7,446 nt of DNA from Flavobacteriaceae bacterium (GTDB taxonomy: Bacteria; Bacteroidota; Bacteroidia; Flavobacteriales; Flavobacteriaceae). Within the stretch, counting starts at the first letter, position 1. Each line of letters opens with the position of its first letter. Below the pieces are notes generated by a model, which saw only the letters and a program-made list of their open reading frames with translations, was not told the origin of the DNA and ran no database searches. The stretch lies in contig CANCFZ010000121.1 of assembly GCA_947377425.1 (NCBI GenBank), positions 1-7,446 of the forward strand, in the 5' to 3' direction. The position numbers and the translations under genes were made by a program. Shown piece after piece: positions 1 to 5,093 of this stretch.

Positions 1-108
1 AGAAATTTGTGTAAATTCATTTATTCCAAAAGAGATTAATATTCCAACTGCAATAATCCAAATGGCTAATAATGTGTATTTTGCAATATTTCCAATTGAT
101 TTTAAATT
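1..108 (-). other. Antisense segment encoding the PspC transmembrane helix (possible inverted segment)
   Basis: Read on the minus strand from 108 down to 1, there are 36 uninterrupted codons. They begin NLKSIGNIAKYTLLAI and continue through WIIAVGILISFG to INEFTQIS at the window edge. This is a basic, amphipathic lead-in, a clear hydrophobic membrane helix, and then a polar exit. From family knowledge it is what flavobacterial PspC proteins carry just before the C-terminal domain found on the + strand at 95-697. Minus-strand codons to the right of 108 (V, C, S, S) no longer fit, so the family-like reading stops near 108, inside the first codons of the + strand domain. The segment is therefore in the wrong orientation for the gene it seems to belong to. 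It could be a local inversion, an invertible element or an assembly fold-back. Chance antisense hydrophobicity is the null explanation. The family match is from memory, not from an alignment. Confidence 0.5.
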
Positions 109-697
109 AACACAAGACGAACAAAATCATGAGATTATTTACTCTAACAATGTAAGTATTGAATTGATGAAAACCGATGAAAAATTACCTTATTTGCAAG
201 TAGAAAAATTAGCCGTAGGAAAATCGGCTGATGAAGCTAAAAACAGAGCAGAAAAAATTAAATATGCTTATAAAATTGTTGGTAATAAATTAATTTTAGA
301 TAATTATTTATTGACAGAAGTGGCTAATAAATTTAGAGATCAACGAGTAGAATTGTTTTTATATGTTCCAAAAGGAACTTTACTGAAAATGGATGAAAGT
401 GTTCAAAATTTTGATAAATCAAACGATGAATTCTTCAACTTACATTATAGTTCTGGAAATTATATTTATAGAGTAAGCGATTCGCAAGTGAAATGTTTAA
501 ATTGTCCAGCAGATGAGAATGAGCACAATGATGTTGATATTCAAACAGAAGATGTAAATGTTATTGAAGATATGGATTCTGTAAAAACAGTTTCAGTAAA
601 AATAAACGGAAAAGAAGTAATTCAAAACACAACAGGAACCAACAAACCTGGAAGTTTGATAATTAATAAAGAAGGAGTAATCATTAAAACAAAATAG
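2..697 (+). CDS. PspC-family envelope regulator, C-terminal domain (5' partial or rearranged)
   Basis: The frame is open from the left edge and stops at TAG 695-697. The first ATG is at 62 and has no visible ribosome-binding site, so I treat the gene as 5' incomplete. From about residue 12 after that ATG (IDFKLTQDE) the protein matches what I know of the conserved C-terminal domain of flavobacterial PspC-domain proteins: a LPYLQVEKLAVGKS stretch, a K/R-rich AKNRAEKIKYAYK segment, LILDNYLLTE, NKFRDQRVELFLYVPKGT and a KCLNCP motif. A poorly conserved acidic tail follows. The full-length family has an N-terminal PspC helix pair and several membrane spans before this domain; none is visible in this frame. 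The domain probably faces the periplasm and senses or responds to envelope state (inference). The next gene, a DUF2807 lipoprotein, starts 2 bp after the stop, which fits a common flavobacterial operon. The first 31 codons (2-94) do not look like the family, because the expected membrane segment lies on the opposite strand there. Confidence 0.72.
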   Translation, partial: EICVNSFIPKEINIPTAIIQMANNVYFAIFPIDFKLTQDEQNHEIIYSNNVSIELMKTDEKLPYLQVEKLAVGKSADEAKNRAEKIKYAYKIVGNKLILDNYLLTEVANKFRDQRVELFLYVPKGTLLKMDESVQNFDKSNDEFFNLHYSSGNYIYRVSDSQVKCLNCPADENEHNDVDIQTEDVNVIEDMDSVKTVSVKINGKEVIQNTTGTNKPGSLIINKEGVIIKTK

Positions 698-699
698 TC

Positions 700-1446
700 A
701 TGGTAAAAGTTATAGTTTTTTGCACAAAATTTATTGTAACAGTTTTAGTTGCATTATTATTTGCCTCTTGCGGAAACAATGTTTTCAACGGAATTAAAGG
801 TAACGGAAATGTTCAAACCGAGAAAAGAACCATCACCGAAAAATTTACTAAAATTTCTGTAAGTCGCGGACTTGAAGTTGTTGTAGAGCAAGCAAATGAG
901 GTTTTTGTTGAAGTTGAAGCCGATCAAAATTTATTAAGTCACATCACAACCAAAGTTGAAAATGGAGTTTTAGTAATTTCATCTGATGAAAATATTTACA
1001 ATGCCGATTCAGAAACTGTTCATGTAAAAATGCCTGTAATCGAAGGATTAGAAGCTACAAGTGGTTCAAATATTAAAACAAATGGAACGCTAAAAAGCAC
1101 AACAACCGCAACCAATATAAGAGTTTCAACAACCAGCGGAAGCGAAATTGAAGCAACATTAGAATTTGATTCAATCAACGCCGAATCAACCAGCGGAAGT
1201 AACATCACATTATCAGGAAAAGCATTAAAAGTAAGAACTTCAACAACAAGTGGTGCCGAAATTAATGCCGAAACTCTTTTAGCCAATGAAGTTACTGCCG
1301 AAGCAACAAGTGGAAGTTCTACAGCAGTTCATCCTTTAGTTAATTTGGTTGCCAAAGCCAATAGCGGTGCCTCAATAGATTATTCAGGTACGCCAAAAAA
1401 TATTTCTAAAGAAGAAACATCCGGAGGAAGCGTTTCAAGTAATTAG
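700..1446 (+). CDS. DUF2807 (head GIN domain) lipoprotein
   Basis: The 248-residue product begins with a short basic start and a hydrophobic stretch (residues 4-22), then a lipobox-like LFASC with Cys24 as the predicted lipidated residue. Phe at -3 is unusual but tolerable. The mature protein starts near a GIKGNGN motif (31-37), the usual entry of DUF2807/head GIN domains. It then contains TITEKFTKISVSRGLEVVVEQ-type strands. The C-terminal half is a solenoid-like series of Ser-Gly turns at S121, S146, S165, S184, S204, S222 and S241, about one every 19 residues, mostly in the form TSGS or TSGA. This suggests a right-handed beta-helix or beta-roll anchored to the outer membrane or periplasmic face (inference). 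No enzymatic residues are recognisable. The start lies 2 bp after the PspC-type gene, so the two are almost certainly cotranscribed and translationally coupled. The exact function is unknown; a role in envelope homeostasis is likely from context only. Confidence 0.88.
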   Translation: MVKVIVFCTKFIVTVLVALLFASCGNNVFNGIKGNGNVQTEKRTITEKFTKISVSRGLEVVVEQANEVFVEVEADQNLLSHITTKVENGVLVISSDENIYNADSETVHVKMPVIEGLEATSGSNIKTNGTLKSTTTATNIRVSTTSGSEIEATLEFDSINAESTSGSNITLSGKALKVRTSTTSGAEINAETLLANEVTAEATSGSSTAVHPLVNLVAKANSGASIDYSGTPKNISKEETSGGSVSSN

Positions 1447-1471
1447 AATAATTTGTTTGTTTAGTTGTATT

Positions 1472-1502
1472 AAAATCCCAATGAAAGTTGGGATTTTTTT
1501 TT
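1472..1502 (+). terminator. Intrinsic terminator of the pspC-like/DUF2807 operon
   Basis: A perfect 10-bp stem, aaaatcccaa (1472-1481) with ttgggatttt (1488-1497), closes a 6-nt loop tgaaag and runs into a T tract to 1502. It lies 25 bp after the DUF2807 stop codon. The A-rich left arm could also give weak termination on the opposite strand. Confidence 0.88.
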
Positions 1503-1507
1503 AATCT

Positions 1508-1556
1508 GAACTTGTTTCAAATTCTCACGAACTTGTTTCAGATTCTCACGAACTTA
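1508..1556. repeat. Two copies of a 21-bp direct repeat plus a partial third
   Basis: A unit starting gaacttgtttca and ending attctcac occurs at 1508-1528 and 1529-1549, with one difference (a/g at the thirteenth base). A third, truncated copy begins gaactta at 1550. The core (ct)gaacttgtttcag is an imperfect inverted repeat. It resembles the ctgaaacaagttcag-type repeats scattered between genes in many Bacteroidota genomes (from memory). It sits directly behind the operon terminator and looks like an intergenic repeat insertion rather than a regulatory site. Confidence 0.7.
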
Positions 1557-1565
1557 TTACTATTT

Positions 1566-1589
1566 GTCACACAGAGCGCAGTCGAAGTG
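1566..1589. repeat. REP-like fragment (gtcacac...gcgcagtcgaagtg)
   Basis: The stretch contains gagcgcagtcgaagtg, a word I recognise from abundant intergenic repeats in Flavobacteria and other Bacteroidota, where it usually forms one arm of a hairpin. Here only one arm is present, followed by a T run at 1590-1596, so it is probably a remnant. The assignment rests on memory of the motif and not on an alignment. Confidence 0.45.
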
Positions 1590-1680
1590 TTTTTTTATAA
1601 TACAATAACGTTTGAGTCATAATATCTTCAACAATAGTTAAACCAATAATAATTAACGTTCAATTATAATTTTTTCATCG

Positions 1681-1688
1681 TAAATTTG
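1681..1688 (+). promoter_or_regulatory. Putative flavobacterial -7 promoter box for the epimerase-like gene
   Basis: taaatttg is an exact match to the Bacteroidota -7 consensus TAnnTTTG and ends 13 bp before the ATG at 1702. No convincing -33 TTG lies 19-21 bp upstream (the region reads cgttcaattataa), so this is a half-match. Transcription from it would leave a leader of only a few bases before the aaaaaagaag that precedes the start codon. Confidence 0.45.
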
Positions 1689-1701
1689 AATAAAAAAGAA
1701 G

Positions 1702-2607
1702 ATGAAAGTTTTAATAACAGGCGCAACCGGATTAATAGGTCAAGAATTGACGGAATTGCTTTTGCAAAACAATCATACTGTTCATTATTTAACGACTTCG
1801 CCTTTAAAAATTCACAATAAAGCTAATTATTACGGTTTTTTTTGGAATCCACAAGAAGGAAAAATTGATGAGAATTGCATTGAGGGTGTTGATGCAATCG
1901 TTCATTTGGCAGGTGCATCAATCTCAAAACGATGGACGAATTCATACAAACAAGAATTAATTGAAAGCCGAGTTTTATCTTCTAATTTGTTGTTCAGCTT
2001 GTTGAAAAAACATTCTAATCAAGTCAAACATTTTATTTCTGCATCAGGAACCGCAATTTATCCCGACAGTTATGAAAATGTCTACGACGAGTCTTCAACA
2101 CAAATTGATAATACATTTTTAGGAAACGTAGTCGTAAAATGGGAGGAAAGTGCCGACCAATTCAAATTATTAAATCTAAAAGTCACAAAGCTTAGAACTG
2201 GAGTAGTATTTTCCGAAAAAGGCGGAGCGCTTTTAGAAATGATAAAACCAATTAAAATGTACGTTGGCTCTGGCTTCGGCACAGGAAAACAAATGCAATC
2301 TTGGATTCATTTATCCGATGTTGCCAATTTATATTATTTCGTAATTCAAAACCAAATCGAAGGAATTTTAAACGCTGTTGCACCAAATCCAATTTCCAAT
2401 CAAAATCTAACCATCGCCATTGCAAAACATTTAAAAAGACCCTTGTTTCTTCCAAATATACCTCAATTTGTTATGAAATTAATTCTTGGTGAAATGAGTA
2501 TTTTGCTATTTAATAATAAAAAAATTCTACCAAAAAGAGCACTCGAACTCGGATTCAAATTTCAATTTCCTACAACAGAATCAGCTTTGCAAAACATCAT
2601 AAAATAA
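1702..2607 (+). CDS. TIGR01777-family epimerase-like SDR protein (YfcH/SDR39U1 type)
   Basis: The 301-residue protein has an N-terminal Rossmann fold. The dinucleotide-binding motif GATGLIG is at residues 7-13, and a DAIVHLAGASI segment follows. The family marker SKRWTNSYKQELIESRV comes next, then FISASGTAIYPDS, where the Tyr occupies the place of the SDR catalytic Tyr. The central FLGNVVVKWEESADQF, VTKLRTGVVFSEKGGAL and GTGKQMQSWIHLSDV blocks are typical of TIGR01777. The C-terminal AVAPNPISNQNLT...LFLPNIPQFVMKLILGEMS stretch is a DUF1731-like tail. Length is normal for the family and the frame is intact. The start follows an A-rich aaaagaag leader and matches the usual MKVLITGATG opening. 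These proteins bind NAD(P) and are called nucleoside-diphosphate-sugar epimerases by homology, but no substrate is established for them. The gene has its own promoter box and terminator, so it appears monocistronic. Confidence 0.93.
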   Translation: MKVLITGATGLIGQELTELLLQNNHTVHYLTTSPLKIHNKANYYGFFWNPQEGKIDENCIEGVDAIVHLAGASISKRWTNSYKQELIESRVLSSNLLFSLLKKHSNQVKHFISASGTAIYPDSYENVYDESSTQIDNTFLGNVVVKWEESADQFKLLNLKVTKLRTGVVFSEKGGALLEMIKPIKMYVGSGFGTGKQMQSWIHLSDVANLYYFVIQNQIEGILNAVAPNPISNQNLTIAIAKHLKRPLFLPNIPQFVMKLILGEMSILLFNNKKILPKRALELGFKFQFPTTESALQNIIK

Positions 2608-2638
2608 AAAAAGTTCCAGTTATTTCTGGAACTTTTTT
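2607..2638. terminator. Bidirectional intrinsic terminator after the epimerase-like gene
   Basis: A perfect 13-bp stem, aaaaaagttccag (2607-2619) with ctggaactttttt (2626-2638), closes a 6-nt loop ttattt. The hairpin starts at the last base of the stop codon. The A tract on one side and T tract on the other make it competent in both directions, although no minus-strand gene is visible downstream to use it. Confidence 0.9.
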
Positions 2639-2780
2639 CATATAGAATTAATAATATTGTTCGTCTTTCGACTAATTGTAAACCTTTTATAATCCAAATA
2701 TACGCACAACTAAAACGTAATAGTCTTAAAATTTTATTAAAGTTTTTTAGGAGCATCACTTTAGGTATTTTTTAATCTAT

Positions 2781-2926
2781 GTTCCTGCTGTCCACAACAT
2801 CTTTTCTTTTATTGCCTAATCCTTTTCTTTTGTTGCCTGATCTTTCATTTCATAATCCTTTTCTTTTGTTACCTGAGGTACTCGAAGGCAACAAAAGAAA
2901 AGGATGAAGTTCCCATCAGGGCTAAA
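2781..2926. repeat. Complex intergenic repeat element with three direct arms and one inverted arm
   Basis: The element runs from gttcctgctgtcc (2781-2793) to catcagggctaaa (ending 2926). Inside it the arm atccttttcttttgttgcc occurs exactly at 2819-2837, with one mismatch at 2855-2873 and in a shortened, mutated form at 2799-2816. Its exact reverse complement lies at 2887-2905. Either of the last two direct arms can pair with the inverted arm: the nearer gives an 18/19-bp stem with a 13-nt loop, the farther a perfect 19-bp stem. The outer words ttcctgctttcc and atcagggctaaa are, from memory, the boundaries of an intergenic repeat family common in Flavobacterium. A similar left end occurs at 7423-7434. 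There is no coding potential, so it is probably a non-autonomous element or structured intergenic repeat. The rest of the gap holds only the terminator at 2607-2638, AT-rich sequence without recognisable signals (2639-2780 and 2927-3008), and the grpE promoter. Confidence 0.72.
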
Positions 2927-3034
2927 CTCAATCTTTTGGTTACTAAATTCAGAATTTTAAAGACTATCTTTCTACTACAAAAACTTTGTTTCCTTTGTGA
3001 TTTCTTCCTTTCTTAAAAGTGAATTTTGTGACAA

Positions 3035-3069
3035 TTTGACATTTTTTAAGAAATGGCAGTACTTTTGCT
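3035..3069 (+). promoter_or_regulatory. grpE promoter: overlapping sigma-54-like -24/-12 and flavobacterial -33/-7 elements
   Basis: tggcagtacttttgct at 3054-3069 fits the sigma-54 consensus TGGCACG-N4-TTGCW, with the invariant GG (3055-3056) and GC (3067-3068) at exact spacing and two mismatches in the -24 block. The same stretch also contains tacttttg (3060-3067), an exact TAnnTTTG -7 box, with tttg at 3035-3038 placed 21 bp upstream as a -33 box. Either reading puts transcription start near 3075-3082 and gives a leader of about 15-20 nt before the grpE ATG. A 10-bp inverted repeat, tttcttaaaa (3009-3018) and ttttaagaaa (3044-3053), flanks the upstream part and could be an operator or merely AT-rich coincidence. 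The sequence alone cannot say which sigma factor is used. Confidence 0.6.
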
Positions 3070-3096
3070 TTCAAATCTTCGGAATAAAAAAATAAA

Positions 3097-3699
3097 ATGA
3101 ATATCAAAAATATATTTAAAAATAAAAGCAAAATGAGTACTGAAAATACGGATAAAGAAATTCTTGAAAACGAAACTGAAATAACAAATCAATTAGAAGA
3201 AAATCAACCAGACGTTGCTCCTATGGGAGTTGATAGTGCAGAAGAATTAACTATTGAGCAAAAACTGGAAGAAGAATTAACAAATGAAAAGGATAAGTTT
3301 TTACGTCTTTTTGCTGAATTTGAAAATTATAAAAGAAGAACTTCTAAAGAAAGAATAGAGTTATTCAAAACTGCCAATCAAGAAGTACTTCAAGCCATTT
3401 TGCCTGTTCTTGACGATTTTGACAGAGCAATTGTTGAAATTTCAAAATCAGACGATCACCTTTTATTAAAAGGTGTTGAATTAATTCATGAAAAACTTAA
3501 ATCAACTCTAGTTTCTAAAGGATTAGAAGAAGTCGAAGTTCGTGCAGGCGATGCTTTCAATGCAGATTATGCCGAAGCAATTACACAAATTCCAGCACCA
3601 AACGATAAATTAAAAGGAAAAATAGTTGACGTTCTAGAAAAAGGATACAAACTAGGGGATAAAATCATCCGTTTTCCAAAAGTTGTAATCGGACAATAA
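3097..3699 (+). CDS. grpE: GrpE nucleotide-exchange factor
   Basis: GrpE releases ADP from DnaK so that the cytoplasmic Hsp70 can rebind ATP and let go of its substrate. The 200-residue product has a short basic N-terminus and an acidic low-complexity region (about 14-60). A long helix follows with the family hallmark EFENYKRRTSKER (74-86), the ILPVLDDFDRAI segment (101-112), and the C-terminal beta domain ending EKGYKLGDKIIRFPKVVIG (181-199). The block FNADYAEAI (154-162) stands where many GrpEs have FNPxxHEAV. I chose the ATG at 3097 over the internal ATG at 3133 because MNIKNIFKNKSK resembles flavobacterial GrpE starts and lies a short distance from the promoter. dnaJ follows after 53 bp and is probably cotranscribed. 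dnaK itself is not in the window, as is usual in this lineage. Confidence 0.96.
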   Translation: MNIKNIFKNKSKMSTENTDKEILENETEITNQLEENQPDVAPMGVDSAEELTIEQKLEEELTNEKDKFLRLFAEFENYKRRTSKERIELFKTANQEVLQAILPVLDDFDRAIVEISKSDDHLLLKGVELIHEKLKSTLVSKGLEEVEVRAGDAFNADYAEAITQIPAPNDKLKGKIVDVLEKGYKLGDKIIRFPKVVIGQ

Positions 3700-3709
3700 T
3701 TATTCGTAG

Positions 3710-3729
3710 GGACAAGTCGCGACTTGTCC
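3710..3729. repeat. Perfect 20-bp palindrome between grpE and dnaJ (REP-like)
   Basis: ggacaagtcgcgacttgtcc is its own reverse complement over all 20 bases and is much richer in GC than its surroundings. The preceding gtagg and the palindrome together resemble REP elements (gtagggacaagtcgcgacttgtccc...) that are abundant in Bacteroidota genomes and elsewhere linked to RAYT transposases (from memory). It lies wholly in the 53-bp grpE-dnaJ spacer. As RNA it could form a hairpin of up to 10 bp, less a minimal loop, that might stabilise the grpE 3' end or lower dnaJ expression. No T tract follows, so it is unlikely to be a full terminator. Confidence 0.82.
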
Positions 3730-3752
3730 TTAACTTTATATATAAAGAATAA

Positions 3753-4871
3753 ATGAAAAAAGATTTTTACGAAATATTAGGCATAACAAAATCTGCAAGC
3801 GAAGCCGAAATAAAAAAGGCATATCGCAAAAAAGCAATTGAATTTCACCCAGACAAAAATCCAGGAAACGCCGAAGCTGAAGAGAATTTTAAAAAAGCTG
3901 CCGAAGCTTATGAAATTTTAAGTGATCCTCAAAAGAAAGCCAAATACGACCAATATGGACATCAAGCATTTGATGGAGCTAACGGTGGCGGAGGTGGTTT
4001 TGGAGGAAGTCACATGAATATGGACGATATTTTTAGCCAGTTTGGAGATATTTTTGGTGGTGGTGGATTCGGTGGTTTTGGCGGAAATTCAGGAGGTCAA
4101 CGTCGTGTTAAAGGAAGTAATCTTAGAATAAAAGTTAAACTAACTCTTGAAGAAATCGCTAATGGCGTTGAGAAAAAAGTTAAAGTAAAACGAAAAATCC
4201 AAGCACAAGGAGTAAAATATAGAACTTGTTCAGCATGTAATGGACAAGGACAGGTTTTGAGAGTTACTAATACCATTTTAGGTAGAATGCAAACAGCAAC
4301 TACATGTCCAACTTGTGGTGGCTCAGGTCAAACAATCGATAGCAAACCAGCAAATGCTGATGCCCAAGGAATGATAATGGAAGACGAAACAGTTTCTATT
4401 AAAATTCCAGCTGGTGTAGTTGACGGAATGCAACTCAAAGTTTCAAGCAAAGGTAATGATGCACCAGGTAACGGTGTTCCAGGAGATTTAATAGTTGCTA
4501 TTGAAGAATTAGAGCATGAGTTTTTAAAACGTGAAGGCGAAAATCTTCATTACGATTTATATATAAGTTTCCCAGAAGCAGCTTTGGGTGTTTCTAAAGA
4601 TATTGAAGCAGTAAACGGAAAAGTAAGAATTAAACTCGAAGAAGGAATTCAGTCGGGTAAAATTTTAAGACTTAAAGGTAAGGGAATTCCGAGTTTAAAT
4701 AGTTACGGAAGTGGAGATTTATTAGTTCACGTAAACGTTTGGACTCCAAAAACATTAACTAAAGAACAACGTCAATTCTTTGAAAGTTCATTAACAGACG
4801 AAAACTTTATTCCGCATCCAGAAAAGACTGATAAATCTTTTTTCGAAAAAGTTAAAGATATGTTTTCTTAA
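3753..4871 (+). CDS. dnaJ: DnaJ chaperone (Hsp40) with reduced zinc-finger domain
   Basis: DnaJ binds unfolded clients, delivers them to DnaK and stimulates DnaK ATP hydrolysis. The 372-residue protein has a complete J domain (about 3-69) with the essential HPD triad at 32-34. A Gly/Phe-rich linker follows (about 74-118, including GGGGGFGG and GGFGGFGG). The zinc domain contains only two CxxCxGxG motifs: C159/C162 (CSACNGQG) and C185/C188 (CPTCGGSG). The C-terminal client-binding domains are intact (VSIKIPAGVVDGMQLKV, GDLIVAIEELEHEFLKREGENLHYDL, GIQSGKILRLKGKGIP, GDLLVHVNVWTPK), and the tail is SFFEKVKDMFS. Canonical E. coli DnaJ has four motifs forming two zinc sites. The 18-residue spacing between the two here corresponds to motifs 2 and 3, so the second zinc site is kept and the first lost. 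I recall the same state in other Flavobacterium DnaJ proteins, so it appears to be a lineage trait and not damage. It is expressed after grpE, probably from the same promoter. Confidence 0.96.
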   Translation: MKKDFYEILGITKSASEAEIKKAYRKKAIEFHPDKNPGNAEAEENFKKAAEAYEILSDPQKKAKYDQYGHQAFDGANGGGGGFGGSHMNMDDIFSQFGDIFGGGGFGGFGGNSGGQRRVKGSNLRIKVKLTLEEIANGVEKKVKVKRKIQAQGVKYRTCSACNGQGQVLRVTNTILGRMQTATTCPTCGGSGQTIDSKPANADAQGMIMEDETVSIKIPAGVVDGMQLKVSSKGNDAPGNGVPGDLIVAIEELEHEFLKREGENLHYDLYISFPEAALGVSKDIEAVNGKVRIKLEEGIQSGKILRLKGKGIPSLNSYGSGDLLVHVNVWTPKTLTKEQRQFFESSLTDENFIPHPEKTDKSFFEKVKDMFS

Positions 4872-4897
4872 TTGTAAAATTATTTCTACATTTGAAT

Positions 4898-4925
4898 ATT
4901 ACTTGGAAACAAGTAATTTCTTTTT
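4898..4925 (+). terminator. First hairpin after dnaJ (weak terminator candidate)
   Basis: attacttg (4898-4905) pairs perfectly with caagtaat (4910-4917) around a GAAA tetraloop, followed by tttctttttc. The 8-bp stem is AT-rich and the T tract is interrupted by C, so termination would be partial. It lies 27 bp after the dnaJ stop. Confidence 0.5.
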
Positions 4926-4938
4926 CATAGCAATTTTT

Positions 4939-4972
4939 CCCATCCTTGTGTCAAAATAAGGGTGGGTTTTTT
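4939..4972 (+). terminator. Main intrinsic terminator of grpE-dnaJ
   Basis: cccatcctt (4939-4947) pairs with aagggtggg (4958-4966), with one T-G wobble and a 10-nt loop, and runs directly into six T residues (4967-4972). Together with the preceding hairpin it forms a tandem stop that separates the chaperone genes from the ABC exporter. The stretch 4973-5093 after it is AT-rich, with aattcaat recurring at 4999, 5016 and 5035. I see no convincing promoter there. Confidence 0.8.
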
Positions 4973-5093
4973 GTAACAAATCCATTCAAATCTATACTAA
5001 TTCAATACTTTTACCAATTCAATGACAATTGTAAAATTCAATAGCAATATCAAATAGTATGAAACAAATTGAATTTATTTTAAACGCTCAAAT

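Noticed and set aside
1020..1286. 88-codon minus-strand open frame inside the DUF2807 gene
   Set aside because: It is antisense to a clear lipoprotein gene, and its open length follows from the repeated Ser/Thr-Gly codons on the other strand. It has no promoter, ribosome-binding site or recognisable domain.
2082..2492. Short open frames on both strands inside the epimerase-like gene
   Set aside because: They are out of frame with a complete, family-typical protein and have no domain content.
2562..2759. 65-codon minus-strand open frame across the terminator at 2607-2638
   Set aside because: It runs through a strong bidirectional hairpin and overlaps the end of the epimerase-like gene. The translation looks random, so I do not accept it as a gene.
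2799..2905. CRISPR-like array in the grpE upstream region
   Set aside because: The repeats are 18-19 bp with short, uneven spacers and one copy is inverted. This fits an intergenic hairpin element, and no cas genes are present.
3133..3699. Alternative grpE start at the internal ATG 3133
   Set aside because: The upstream ATG at 3097 gives an N-terminus like other flavobacterial GrpE proteins and lies at a sensible distance from the promoter. No better ribosome-binding site precedes 3133.
5006..5013. tactttta as a -7 box for the ABC exporter operon
   Set aside because: It lacks the final G of TAnnTTTG, has no TTG at 19-21 bp upstream, and lies about 150 bp from the start codon.
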